Positions 24,402 to 32,831 of a stretch of 36,072 nucleotides of DNA are shown here, in pieces. This DNA is from Kamptonema formosum PCC 10802. Lineage in GTDB: Bacteria > Cyanobacteriota > Cyanobacteriia > Cyanobacteriales > Oscillatoriaceae. Within the stretch, counting starts at the first letter, position 1; each line of letters begins with the position of its first letter. The DNA lies in contig NZ_KB235948.1 of the NCBI RefSeq assembly GCF_000332335.1, positions 3,882,548 to 3,918,619 on the forward strand, read 5' to 3'. The position numbers and the translations under genes are program-made. The notes beneath the pieces were generated by a model, which saw nothing but the letters and a program-made list of their open reading frames with translations, was not told the DNA's origin and ran no database searches.

Positions 24402-25019
24402 CTTCTCCTCCTACCCCCTAGTGAAATCATTGTCGCATTGATATGGGCTTCTTTGTACAACTGGGATGCTCCCTACTCTCTAAACGGCTAGTCGTAGCAA
24501 GAGGCATTTGGCTGACGGCTTTCCCTTGACGGTATGGGAAGCTGTTTGCATTTAGCCAGTCTTCTATTCTACCTCAAATTAGGGCACAATTTCTAGCGAG
24601 CGCAGGTTTGTAGTTGGGCTTTAGCCCAACCAGCTCCCCCCGGCTCCAGGACAATTGTCATTATGTTCCCCTCGTTCCCAGGCAGAGCCTGGAAACGCTG
24701 CTCGGTCGGCTCTGCCTCCTTTGTCCAACAAGCAGCATTATTAGCCAAACAGCCTAGCCCCCCTTTTTTAGCGGAGTTAGCGGGATCTAAGACTGACTGT
24801 TCCAAGTCCTACTTGGCTGCCGCCGCACGGCAAAACAAGATTATAGCAGTATGCACTTAGGTTAAAACATTAGACCTTCAGGGGGGGCGTCCCGCCTGCC
24901 CTACGTCTATATCCCAGTAGTAATATGGGTTAGGACAATAGGAGCCGGAGTGCGGGGGTGCAAAAGAGGCCGAAATGTACGAACCTAAGTGGCTGCTGCT
25001 ATAATATATCGGAATTCAG
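24402..25019. other. Intergenic with dispersed repeats
   Basis: A CTCGTTCCCAGGCAGAGCCTGG hairpin with AGGAGGC-type partner (about 24670-24720), the TTAGGTTA repeat near 24855, and a GGCGTCCCGCC stem (about 24887) like those at 18556 and 19985-20020. TATAATATAT at about 24999, 20 bases before the ROK relic, could be an old -10. No gene. Confidence 0.55.
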
Positions 25020-25599
25020 ATGACTAAACTGCTGCTAGCCCTTGATTTTGGAGGCACGAAACACGCCGCTGCTGTGGTAGCTCCAGGAGAGCGCAACTTC
25101 CAAGACTGTCGCCGCGCCCTCTCGCCTGCGGGTGCGGATGCCGGCACTGACCGGAAAATTATGCGCTCACTGGCGCGGGAGGTGCTCGGAGGAGAGGAAC
25201 CGCTGGCCATTGGCGTCAGTTTTGGGGGGCCGGTGGATGCCACCACCGGCACGGTGCGACTGTCCGATCGCGTCTTGGGCTGGGAAAATACCCCCCTGCG
25301 GCAGATGCGGGAAGAGGAATTCGGGGTGCCGGTGAGTGTGGGCAAAAGAGGTGATCGAAAGGGCCGGTTGGGCCCTCGGAGTCGGGATTGGCAACGCCGC
25401 CAGCGGGATAAATCCCCAGGGTTTTGTTCTGGGCGGCGGCGTCACCAAAGCCGGTGAGCCCTTCTTGGCCGTCGCGCGGCGTGTGGCGCGACAAACCGCT
25501 TTGCCTGAAGTTGAGTTTGATATTGTCTGTGCTGCACTCGGCGACCTGGCACCATTTTGGGGTGCCGTGGCGCTAGCAGAAGATTTACTGGACTGTTAA
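25020..25599 (+). pseudogene. ROK-family sugar kinase, internally deleted and frameshifted
   Basis: The first 108 codons from ATG 25020 are a ROK kinase N terminus ('LLLALDFGGTK' phosphate-binding motif, then 'LAIGVSFGGPVDATTGTVRL'). At about 25343 it jumps to the family's C-terminal part, 'KEVIERAGWALGVGIGNAAS', then 'FVLGGGVTKAG' and 'FWGAVALAEDLL', in another frame, ending at TAA 25597-25599. About 130 residues normally between them, with the catalytic Asp and the zinc-binding Cys motif, are missing. The protein cannot be an active kinase. The breakpoint has no repeat that I can see. Confidence 0.85.
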
Positions 25600-25752
25600 G
25601 GTAAGGGCTGGGTATTAAGGTTTGATTGAAAGAAGTTTGAAAAATTTGTCTGCCGTAGGCGTCCCCTTTGGACAGGCTTTAAGATTGGGCCAAGAAGAAA
25701 TTAACCTGCCAACAGCAGCGCGAACCAACAGGCTTGCTCCTTGTCAATCATT

Positions 25753-25974
25753 TCAGCTCCGGAGGGCAGGCTCCACAGGCGTTTCCTTCTCCCAGCCAAT
25801 CATCTGCTGCAGACCTTCCCAAGGCGGCGCAAAGGGTGGCACAGCCAGAGCACAAGCCTTCCAGCCAGCTTGCACCGGCACGTTGAGCTGCAGGCAGTGG
25901 CCACCTCGCCGTCCTTCGAGACTGTAAAACCGGCAGTTGCGACAGGTAGAAGCTAGACATTTGCTGGTGCTCAT
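25753..25974 (-). CDS. Small Cys-rich hypothetical protein
   Basis: 73 residues starting MSTSKCLASTCRNCRFYSLE, with five Cys (6, 11, 14, 27, 41) spaced C-x4-C-x2-C-x12-C-x13-C and the phrase 'GRRGGHCLQLNVPVQAGWKA'. This pattern looks like a small conserved cyanobacterial protein and may bind zinc or an Fe-S cluster. ATG 25974 is chosen because the Cys-rich core begins there; the frame is open 24 codons further upstream, but that part is not protein-like. Function unknown. Confidence 0.7.
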   Translation of the reverse strand: MSTSKCLASTCRNCRFYSLEGRRGGHCLQLNVPVQAGWKACALAVPPFAPPWEGLQQMIGWEKETPVEPALRS

Positions 25975-26180
25975 AGATGTCTTAGTGAAACTCGCCGCTT
26001 TTACTATGCAGCTTTTTTGGAAAGCAAATGGTAGTCTAAGTATCAAAATGAATGCGATCAGATTAAAATAATCTGTTGATTTAAATCTCTCAAAACCAGT
26101 GACGCCGGGCCTGTCTGCTGGCGATCGGCGTCACTGGGTGAGGTGAGGGGTGCGCTAATAGCGAAGCCTGCTGCTGCGTG

Positions 26181-27047
26181 CTATGGAGCGGAACCGGCTG
26201 GCGCACCGGCACCGGCACCCGATGTGCTGCCGGGCGCTGCCGTAGTGCCGTCACCCGAGGTGCTGCCGGCTCCGGAGGGCGAGCCGGTGCCAGACTCGCC
26301 ACCCGTTGGGCTGCCGGTGGAGCTCCTTGTCCCTGGAGCTGTAGCGCCCCGATCGCTGCCAGTTGGCGACCGGTCAGGTGAAGTCTCAGGAGTGCTCGCC
26401 GGCGGCGTCAGGTCCGGCTGGTTCTGGGAATTGGGAGCTGCGCCACTGCTATCCGGTGCGGGCGAGGGAGCAGGTGAGATTTGTGGGGCGGGGCTTGGCT
26501 GAGTCGGAGCGTCCTGGCGCTCGGAGCTGGGAGCCGTGATATTGATATCCGGTGCGGGGGCTGGAGCCGGCGGGGTTTGGGAATTGGGAACCGTGATATT
26601 GATATCCGGTGGCGTGGTTGGCTGTTGGGGAATGGGAATGATCCGGTCGGTGGGGGGCTGTTGGGGGACCGGAACCTGCCGTTCAATGATGGTTGTTTCT
26701 CTAGAGGGGGAAGGTGCGGCTGCCGGTGTCGGAGATTCGTTGCGCTGGTTGAGGTAGTATAAGGTGCCGCCGGCCAGCGCCGCCAGAGAGGTGAGAATAA
26801 TACCTAGCAGCAACCCACGAGCCGCAGTCTGGTTGTCGCGAACGTCTTGATATCCGGCTTGCCGGTAGCTCTCAGAAACTTGACCGTGCGCGTAACCTTC
26901 ATCATAAGCCGCTCGCGGAGAATCGCCGGCTGTGCTGTTAACCGTTTCAGTGCTTCGCGTCGTGCTGGTGTAAGCGTTCGTTTCAGGGTCAGAGTGAACC
27001 TCGCGACTGACTTCACGGCTGTAGTTATTTGGCTCGTTCGTTTTCAT
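26181..27047 (-). CDS. Single-pass membrane protein with Pro/Ser-rich tail
   Basis: 288 residues. A polar N-terminal part ('AAYDEGYAHGQVSESYRQAG') precedes one membrane helix at about 78-98 ('LLLGIILTSLAALAGGTLYYL'), then about 190 residues of low-complexity Pro/Ser/Thr/Gly sequence with repeated 'PDINIT' segments. Similar layouts with a diverse tail occur in cyanobacterial envelope or septal hypothetical proteins. The tail is probably disordered and extracytoplasmic. No catalytic motif. ATG 27047 has no strong ribosome binding site. The GC-rich tail makes frame artefacts possible, but the frame is open throughout. Confidence 0.75.
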   Translation of the reverse strand: MKTNEPNNYSREVSREVHSDPETNAYTSTTRSTETVNSTAGDSPRAAYDEGYAHGQVSESYRQAGYQDVRDNQTAARGLLLGIILTSLAALAGGTLYYLNQRNESPTPAAAPSPSRETTIIERQVPVPQQPPTDRIIPIPQQPTTPPDINITVPNSQTPPAPAPAPDINITAPSSERQDAPTQPSPAPQISPAPSPAPDSSGAAPNSQNQPDLTPPASTPETSPDRSPTGSDRGATAPGTRSSTGSPTGGESGTGSPSGAGSTSGDGTTAAPGSTSGAGAGAPAGSAP

Positions 27048-28144
27048 AATTCGTCTTGCCAGAACTCGTCAAAAAATCTTGCTGTCAGAGAGCTTCTCCT
27101 CTTTTTCAGAGCGAGCGAACAGGTTGGCTGTCAGCTTTTTGTTTGCTGTCTGTCGTTCGCACTTCCTGGGAATCCCTTGCGGAAAACTCCGGGATATAAC
27201 TCCGGACTCAGTACGCTAGCACAGCTGCGCTTGCCCGACGGACAGCGGAAGTGGTGCTGGCTAACCCTTAAGCTAATCACAATCTAATTTGCTTGGGGTT
27301 TGTGCCGCCTCTCCCCCAGGAATGATTTCAAGCTGGCTGGCCTTTAGGGAGCGATTAGCTCTCACAATCGAGTGGCAAGGAGCGCGAGACAGGAGCCAGA
27401 AGGCTGTCTTGACTTCTGACTCCTGACTTCTGACTTCCGGCAGATTTATCCTCCGGGTTGATCCCTAGCATCTGCAACACACCCACGCCCGGTTTGGTCT
27501 GCCTGAAAGCTTTCCTGCAGCCACTCCAGGATTTTCCGGCTATAAACTTTTAATTTATATTATACTAGCAGTCATATTGGTTAAGACATTAATGACATGG
27601 CTTGTGGGGCATGGCGCATCGGGCATGGCGCATGGTAAATCCTCACAGTCACGCCCAATGCCCAATGCCCACCGCCCAATATTTATGTAGCAATTTAAAT
27701 GAATATTAGGACAATTTAGATTGTTAGGCTAACAGCGGATTAAACATCCCATAGCCAGAGGGTAAAGATGCCGGGAGTTAGGAGCGATCGCGGGCTTTTC
27801 TGCCCATTGCTTTGAGCGCGGCGGGCGCTCGACAATCAAGCCCGTTCAGGATTTATTGATCGGCTCTGGGCAATCTAAAATATAATAAAAAACAGAAATT
27901 TCCTGGTGCCGGTGGAGAGCATCTCCTTTGGCGATCTGCGGCGGGAAAGCCCGCGACAGTTGAAAAGTAGGGGATTGAAAAGTAGAGGCTGTGTGATCGC
28001 CATCACTCAGCCCGCATCGGATTGTCACAACATCTCAGAGGTTTCAATCACTACCAGCGCTAGAAAGACACGACAGTATGGATTTAGGAATACAGATAAG
28101 GACAGAGACGCGCTCCATAGGACTGGAACAGGGGGGAGATTCAG
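27048..28144. other. Long intergenic region with tandem heptamers and a HIP1 site
   Basis: CTTCTGACTCCTGACTTCTGACTT is a short tandem repeat at about 27413-27437. GGGCATGGCGCATCGGGCATGG and CCCAATGCCCAATGCCC lie at about 27606-27678 (heptamer repeats). GCGATCGC (HIP1) is at 27784-27791. The AGCAGTCATAT motif at 27568 belongs to the family seen near 19892. A minus-strand stretch near 27460-27555 reads 'KILEWLQESFQADQ', without a start codon; possible relic. Confidence 0.55.
27992..28007. promoter_or_regulatory. Possible CRP-like binding site
   Basis: TGTGA, six bases, TCACT (27992-28007) matches the CRP/SYCRP1-type half-site pair TGTGA-N6-TCACA at nine of ten positions. It lies 137 bases upstream of the small exported protein gene. 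Such a match can arise by chance; no promoter boxes fix its role. Confidence 0.3.
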
Positions 28145-28336
28145 ATGTTGGAAAAACTGCTGCTAGCCGCCGCCATAACATTTTCACTAAACCTGTTTGT
28201 GGGAGTGAGTGTTCCTGCTGGAACCCACCGCGATTCCGAACTGAACCGGCAGCCCGGGGCACCTCAAATTGCAATGGAGCTGGCAAGCCCCCAGACGGTG
28301 GAGAGGTCACAACCGGTCAAGGGCAGCCAGCTATAG
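28145..28336 (+). CDS. Small putative exported protein
   Basis: 63 residues starting MLEKLLLAAAITFSLNLFVG, a signal-peptide-like sequence (basic residue, then hydrophobic core) with a possible cleavage after 'VSVPAG', followed by a short polar mature part. GGGGGGAG lies about eight bases before ATG 28145. No family recognised. The ORF ends at TAG 28334-28336. It is on the same strand as the downstream genes but 350 bases away. Confidence 0.5.
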   Translation: MLEKLLLAAAITFSLNLFVGVSVPAGTHRDSELNRQPGAPQIAMELASPQTVERSQPVKGSQL

Positions 28337-28692
28337 GTCCAAGCGTTGCGGCTCCCGAGGCGTAGGCTGCGGTCACCGGCACCGGCAGAGCGGGCTGGCA
28401 CTGGCCCGAGAGCTAACCGTGGGATAAAAGATTTAAGCGCGATGCAGAGCGATCCACTCCCCCCAACTGCAGGACGCTCGCAGACATCCCTCGGGGGACT
28501 ATTGCCGGCTGCCTGCCAGCACTGATCGCGGCGCGCTGCGGGAAAAGATTTTACCAAACGGCAACGAGCTGTAAGGTTTTGGGTGTAGGGTGTAGGGAAG
28601 AAAAGGAGAAGCAGAAGCAACTTCTGAGTGATTTCCAAACTTCCAAACTGTAGGACGCTCTCATCGCGGCACACGCCACAAGCCCCGAACCC
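28337..28692. other. Intergenic, small tandem repeat
   Basis: GGGTGTAGGGTGTAGGG at about 28580-28597 is a heptamer repeat. TGCAGGACGCTCGCAG (about 28468) and TGTAGGACGCTCTCAT (about 28649) are near-copies 180 bases apart. No gene. Confidence 0.5.
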
Positions 28693-29190
28693 ATGATTCC
28701 CAACCTCTACACCGTAACTGAACTGCAAAAAGCGCTGGCGGCGTCCCCCGAACGCTGGCGACCGCTAGTATTTACCAATGGCTGCTTCGACCTGCTCCAT
28801 GCCGGTCATGTCCGGTACTTGCAGGTTGCCAGATCCCTGGGGCGAGCCCTGGTGGTGGGGTTAAATAGCGACCGGTCCGTGCAAAGCATCAAACCGCAGC
28901 GGCAGGGATTCCCCCCCCGCCCGATTGTGCCAGAGATGCAGCGGGCGGAAGTGCTGTGCTACCTCAAACCAGTAGACGGGGTGGTGATCTTTTCCGAAAC
29001 CACAGCCACCCCCCTGATAGAAGCGCTCAAGCCCGACATATACGTCAAAGGCGGCGACTATAAAATAGAAACCCTGCCGGAAGCGCCGGCGGTGCTGGCG
29101 TATGGTGGCCACCTGGAGCTAGTCAGCATCGAAATTCCCACTTCCACCAGCGCGATCGTAGAGCGCATCTTGCGTGCCACAGCGCTGTAA
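28693..29190 (+). CDS. rfaE2: HldE C-domain/RfaE2-like nucleotidyltransferase
   Basis: 165 residues of the cytidylyltransferase-like fold, with 'FTNGCFDLLHAGHVRYL' (HxGH nucleotide-binding motif H-A-G-H), 'VGLNSDRSVQSIKP' and a 'TSTSAIVERI' (ISTT-like) end. Family members transfer AMP to D-glycero-beta-D-manno-heptose 1-phosphate in ADP-heptose synthesis for LPS. In cyanobacteria the real sugar is often uncertain, so the specific substrate is inferred from annotation practice. The ATG is at 28693. gun4 follows after 42 bases, so the two may share a transcript. The kinase partner domain (HldE N-domain) is not in this window. Confidence 0.88.
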   Translation: MIPNLYTVTELQKALAASPERWRPLVFTNGCFDLLHAGHVRYLQVARSLGRALVVGLNSDRSVQSIKPQRQGFPPRPIVPEMQRAEVLCYLKPVDGVVIFSETTATPLIEALKPDIYVKGGDYKIETLPEAPAVLAYGGHLELVSIEIPTSTSAIVERILRATAL

Positions 29191-29232
29191 GACAATGGAT
29201 CGGTGGCAGCAACCTTACACGGAAGTGGTTTC

Positions 29233-29961
29233 ATGACTGACTCGAAGACTAATTCAGCCCCGATCGCCGCACCGTCCGATCTTAGCGGTCTGGGCTCCCA
29301 GTTGAGGGCGGCACCTGAGAAAACCCAGATGCAGCTGATTCAGCAGCTGGCAGATCCCAGCAATGCCGGTTTGGAGATCCTGATGGAATTTTTGATGGAG
29401 CAACCGCCGGCACCGGCTTCTGTGGTGGCGGGGAAAGCCTACCAAACCCTGTACCAGTCCAACTCCCCAAAAGCAGCAGAATTCCTCAAAACCCACTTTC
29501 CCACCGGCGTGGTGCCCCTGCGCTCAGAACGGGGTGCGGACTACACCGATCTGCAACAGCTGCTGGCGCACCAGGACTTTCAAGCCGCAGACCGGCTGAC
29601 CCTGCAAAAGCTCTGCGAGCTAGCCGGTGCCCGTGCGGTGCTCAGAAAGTGGCTGTATTTCACCGAAGTTGACCGTTTCCCGATGGCCGACCTGCTTTCC
29701 ATCAATGCCCTGTGGCTGGTTCACTCGGAAGGCAAGTTTGGCTTTTCCGTGCAGCGGGAAATTTGGCTGTCTCAGGGCCAGAACTGGGACAAAATGTGGC
29801 CCAAAATAGGCTGGAAAACCGGCAGCAGCTGGACGCGCTACCCCAATGAGTTCACCTGGAACCTGACCGCACCGCGCGGCCATTTGCCCCTGTCCAACCA
29901 GCTGCGGGGAGTGCGGGCGATGGAAAAGTTGCTCTCTCACCCGGCTTGGAGTTCAACCTAA
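29233..29961 (+). CDS. gun4: GUN4, Mg-protoporphyrin chelatase activator
   Basis: 242 residues. The N-terminal helical domain (about 15-90) precedes the GUN4 domain (about 95-235), with 'DYTDLQQLLAHQDFQAADRL', 'KLCELAGARAVLRKWLYFTE', 'INALWLVHSEGKFGFSVQRE' and 'WPKIGWKTGSSWTRYPNEFT'. The protein binds protoporphyrin IX and its Mg form and stimulates Mg-chelatase in chlorophyll synthesis. Length is close to that of cyanobacterial full-length GUN4 (about 233), so this is GUN4 itself and not one of the many GUN4-domain fusions. I start at ATG 29233; TTG 29203 is an alternative. Probably co-transcribed with the upstream nucleotidyltransferase gene. Confidence 0.93.
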   Translation: MTDSKTNSAPIAAPSDLSGLGSQLRAAPEKTQMQLIQQLADPSNAGLEILMEFLMEQPPAPASVVAGKAYQTLYQSNSPKAAEFLKTHFPTGVVPLRSERGADYTDLQQLLAHQDFQAADRLTLQKLCELAGARAVLRKWLYFTEVDRFPMADLLSINALWLVHSEGKFGFSVQREIWLSQGQNWDKMWPKIGWKTGSSWTRYPNEFTWNLTAPRGHLPLSNQLRGVRAMEKLLSHPAWSST

Positions 29962-30586
29962 CCAGCCCGCCTTAGATCCCGGACGTGAAAACCCCAGTTG
30001 GGATTAACAGCAATTAACCCAGGCATCCTCGTGCGGCTGTGTTCGCGCTCCACTTCAATTGGGAAAAATGTATGTAAGTCAACGCCACCCTAAAGTGGAA
30101 GCGAGCGCCTGACTGCGTTTGAGCAGCAGGACAAAAGAGCGCGAGTCCATGTCGAGACCGAACATGTTCGGTCTCCACACCATCCCCCAGCTCCCTGTCC
30201 GACAGGTTTGAAGTCAAATTGCCCACAATTGCCGGCAAAATTGTTTCTCTCCTCTGAAGTGCTGCGTTGCAATGCGTCAGTCCTGTAAGGTCGGCTAACA
30301 GCCCAAGGCTAGGGGGAACAGCCCCAAAAGTGCCGGCCATCGGGCGCAGCAGGCTGCGCCCCGACTGTTGCCGGTCGGTTCACCTGCATGCAGCACACCC
30401 GCTCAGTGCCCTCGGGCAGGCACGGGGACCCGCGCCCAGGCGGGCATGACACTCACGCCGGGTGCGGCACCGCTGGAAGCGGCTCGATCCGGCAGCGAGC
30501 GGGAGCCCGCGGGCAGGCAGGACACACTCCCCTGTGCGGCCCAAAACAATGTTTGTAATGGTTGTAGACCGCCACCCAAAACTGCT
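29962..30586. other. Intergenic, palindrome and GC-rich leader of the GAF gene
   Basis: No protein-like frame. It contains the palindrome at 30154-30175 and a very GC-rich stretch (30360-30540). The frame of the next gene is open through the GC-rich part, but that translation is low-complexity and unlike protein. Confidence 0.55.
30154..30175. repeat. Perfect 22-bp palindrome
   Basis: Half-site GAGACCGAACA followed directly by its reverse complement TGTTCGGTCTC. It could be an operator for a dimeric regulator or a dispersed repeat; only one copy is seen in this window. Confidence 0.7.
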
Positions 30587-32101
30587 ATGATAGCACCCGA
30601 AAACAAAGGAATTGGTTGTCTTGACGATTTGGCAGAGGCAGCACGAGAAGAGCAGCGCCTGCTGGCACTGGCTGAATCGGGCCTGCTAGAAGCACAGAAG
30701 GTGCCGGTCTTCGAGGAAGCAATTCAAGCTGCAGCTGACTTTCTGGAGACACCTATCTGCATCGCCGGACTGCTGGACAAAGACCGGCAGTGGCTGAAGG
30801 CCGCTGTGGGGATGTCTGATCTGGGCCACATGCCTCAGCTGCCCGATCCGTGCCAGATTAAGCGCAGTGAGTCCTTCTGCGCCCGAGTGGTGGAGAGCGG
30901 CCAAGTTTTGGCCGTCCGCGACACAGCGGCCCACCCAGCGTTCTCCCATCTTTCTTTAGTGCGGGAGTGCGGCGTCCGCGCTTATTTGGGAGTGCCGCTG
31001 CTCACCGAGGAGGGCCACTGCCTGGGGGCGCTCGCCGTCATGGACCTCGCACCTCGCACCTTTACCCGCAAACAAATTCAGTTTTTACAACTGACCGCCC
31101 GCTGGACGATGAGTCAGTTGGAGCTGCAGCGGCTAAAATCTAGCTTGCCGCTCAGCCATCTCGCCACTCAACTGCGCGAACACAGCCACAAATCCCCCCC
31201 AACCGTCACCCCATCGCTCCTCCTCAATCCAGTTAAAGCTGAAATGCTGACTCACCTGACGCAGGACCTGCGCACTCCCCTGACTTCAGTGATGGGAATG
31301 ACTAGCGTACTCAGCCGTGGGATTTATGGCCCTTTGACCAACAAACAGAAAGAGTATCTCGGCATTATCAACGACAGTGGCCGGTACTTGCTGTCCCAGG
31401 TAGAGGCAATTTTGGCCCTGGAAACACTCTCCAACACCAGCCCCGCTGTCGGGCAAACAGTTGCCGACATTGAAATGCTCTGCCAGCAGGTGATCAATGC
31501 CCTGGAACAAGATGCCAGCCGGCGAGAGCAAGAAATTCGCTTGTCCGTAGAGCCCGGCAATCGCATTTGGGTGCTGGATAAAATTAAAGTCCAGCAGATG
31601 CTCTATCACCTGGTTTTTAGCGTTATTCAAGCCGCCAGCCCCGGCAGTATCGTTCGCATCCATGTCTGTCGCAAATTAAGTGGGCTCAACATAGCCGTCT
31701 GGGTTTCCCACCCCTGGTTGGGAGAAGGTATCCCGCTTGCCGATCTCTCATCGTGCCCCCTGTCGCTCCCCTCTCGGCCAAACCCTGACGCCGCACCCCC
31801 CGACAGCAGCGAGTTGCTAGCGCCGGAAGAACTTTCCGCAAGTGTTGCCCAACGCGACAGCGTCCTTTTGGCCCAAAAAGCCGATAACGGACACGCGCCC
31901 GCCCAGTCGGCTTTGGGTGTCCTGGTTGAGCCAGCAACTTTCGCGCCGGCAAAAGGTCAATTTTTGGCCTCTCTTCGCTCTCGCGAATCTCTCGGGCTAT
32001 TGCTCAGCTGTCTGCTGGCGGAAATCCAGGGGGGAGATATCACCATTCAAGGCTCCTCCGAGTCGGGGTATCGATACACCGTCAGCTTGCCACAGCTTTA
32101 A
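30587..32101 (+). CDS. GAF-domain protein with degenerate histidine-kinase region
   Basis: 504 residues. A GAF domain (about 30-170; 'LLDKDRQWLKAAVGM', 'ARVVESGQVLAVRDT', 'AYLGVPLLTEEGHCLGALAV') is followed by a HisKA-like dimerisation helix ('LTHLTQDLRTPLTSVMGM'). The phospho-acceptor His of 'SHELRTP' is Gln226. The ATPase part lacks a clear N-box ('MLYHLVFSVIQAASPGSIVR') and only a 'GSSESGYRYTVSLP' end recalls the G2/end region. It is probably a pseudokinase that senses through GAF and acts by binding. I chose ATG 30587 (MIAPENKG), where the protein-like sequence begins; the frame is open back to 30368. No Shine-Dalgarno is obvious. It follows gun4 in the same direction. Confidence 0.82.
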   Translation: MIAPENKGIGCLDDLAEAAREEQRLLALAESGLLEAQKVPVFEEAIQAAADFLETPICIAGLLDKDRQWLKAAVGMSDLGHMPQLPDPCQIKRSESFCARVVESGQVLAVRDTAAHPAFSHLSLVRECGVRAYLGVPLLTEEGHCLGALAVMDLAPRTFTRKQIQFLQLTARWTMSQLELQRLKSSLPLSHLATQLREHSHKSPPTVTPSLLLNPVKAEMLTHLTQDLRTPLTSVMGMTSVLSRGIYGPLTNKQKEYLGIINDSGRYLLSQVEAILALETLSNTSPAVGQTVADIEMLCQQVINALEQDASRREQEIRLSVEPGNRIWVLDKIKVQQMLYHLVFSVIQAASPGSIVRIHVCRKLSGLNIAVWVSHPWLGEGIPLADLSSCPLSLPSRPNPDAAPPDSSELLAPEELSASVAQRDSVLLAQKADNGHAPAQSALGVLVEPATFAPAKGQFLASLRSRESLGLLLSCLLAEIQGGDITIQGSSESGYRYTVSLPQL

Positions 32102-32267
32102 GCAAAGGAGCCGGGGGCAATCAAGCAAGCCCGGATCGGGGTATATTGAACTCGATTATCCCCTAATCCCCTAATCCCGGCTCATGAAAAGCAAAATTTT
32201 ATGCCGGTGGAAAAATTGACAGGACGCCTTTCTTCCTGTAAGGGAGCTTGCCCAGTCGTTTTGAAGG
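32102..32267. other. Intergenic before the IS607 element
   Basis: Short direct repeat ATCCCCTAATCCC (about 32157-32176). The left end of the IS607 element probably lies here or just downstream, but IS607 has no terminal inverted repeats, so I cannot place it. Confidence 0.4.
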
Positions 32268-32295
32268 TTGACAGCAGCAGCCGATTTGCTATCAT
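32268..32295 (+). promoter_or_regulatory. Promoter of the IS607 element
   Basis: TTGACA (32268-32273), 16-base spacer, TATCAT (32290-32295), 26 bases before the tnpA start. It would drive tnpA and the overlapping tnpB. Confidence 0.65.
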
Positions 32296-32321
32296 TAGAT
32301 GTAGTGAACTAGATTTTTCTG

Positions 32322-32831
32322 ATGGCTTACGTTCCATTACGGAAATCGGTCGAATTTTTTGGGCTGCACCCCACAACTCTCAGGAAGTTTGCAGATGAAG
32401 GAAAAATCAAAAGCATCCGCACGCTATCGGGGCAGCGCCTCAAAGACATCGGGGGGATGGGAGGGGATTCAGCTGCAACTGCCACTGTTTGCTACTGCCG
32501 GGCCAGCTCAGCAAAACAGAGAGACGACCTCGCCCGTCAAGTTGAGTTCACGTTCGAGCGCTACCCCTGAGCCGAAATCATCCAAGACATCGGCTCAGGA
32601 CTTAACTTCAGGTGAAAAGGGCTGCGCGCCTTACTGGTCAGACTTATGCGCGGCGATAAGCTCACAGTTGTGGTTGCCAGCCGTGACAGGCTCTGCCGGT
32701 TTGGATTCGAGCTGTTTGACTTCATGGCGCAGCAAAACGGTGGGCAGCTCTTGGTTCTCAGCCAACCTACTTACTCCCGGGAATCCGAACTCACAGCGGC
32801 TCTTCTCGCCATCCTCCATGTCTACCGCTGA
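32322..32831 (+). pseudogene. tnpA: IS607-family serine recombinase TnpA with two in-frame stops
   Basis: From ATG 32322 the product starts MAYVPLRKSVEFFGLHPTTL (MerR-like HTH) and has a serine recombinase domain ('VCYCRASSAKQRDDLARQVE', nucleophile Ser kept; 'EIIQDIGSGLNF'; 'KLTVVVASRDRLCRFGFELF'). The frame is interrupted by TGA at 32568-32570 and TGA at 32613-32615 (the second in place of Arg, probably CGA to TGA). It ends at TGA 32829-32831, overlapping tnpB by 14 bases. The recombinase cannot be made in full unless stops are read through. Divergent from the other tnpA relic at 10197. Confidence 0.85.

Noticed and set aside
26847-27287. 146-codon plus-strand frame opposite the membrane protein
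   Set aside because: Antisense shadow of the gene at 26181-27047; the minus-strand protein has a coherent membrane helix and tail.
32568-32615. TGA recoding in the IS607 tnpA
   Set aside because: Other genes in the window use TGA as a normal stop (for example aroF and the NACHT gene), so the two TGA codons are best read as nonsense mutations.
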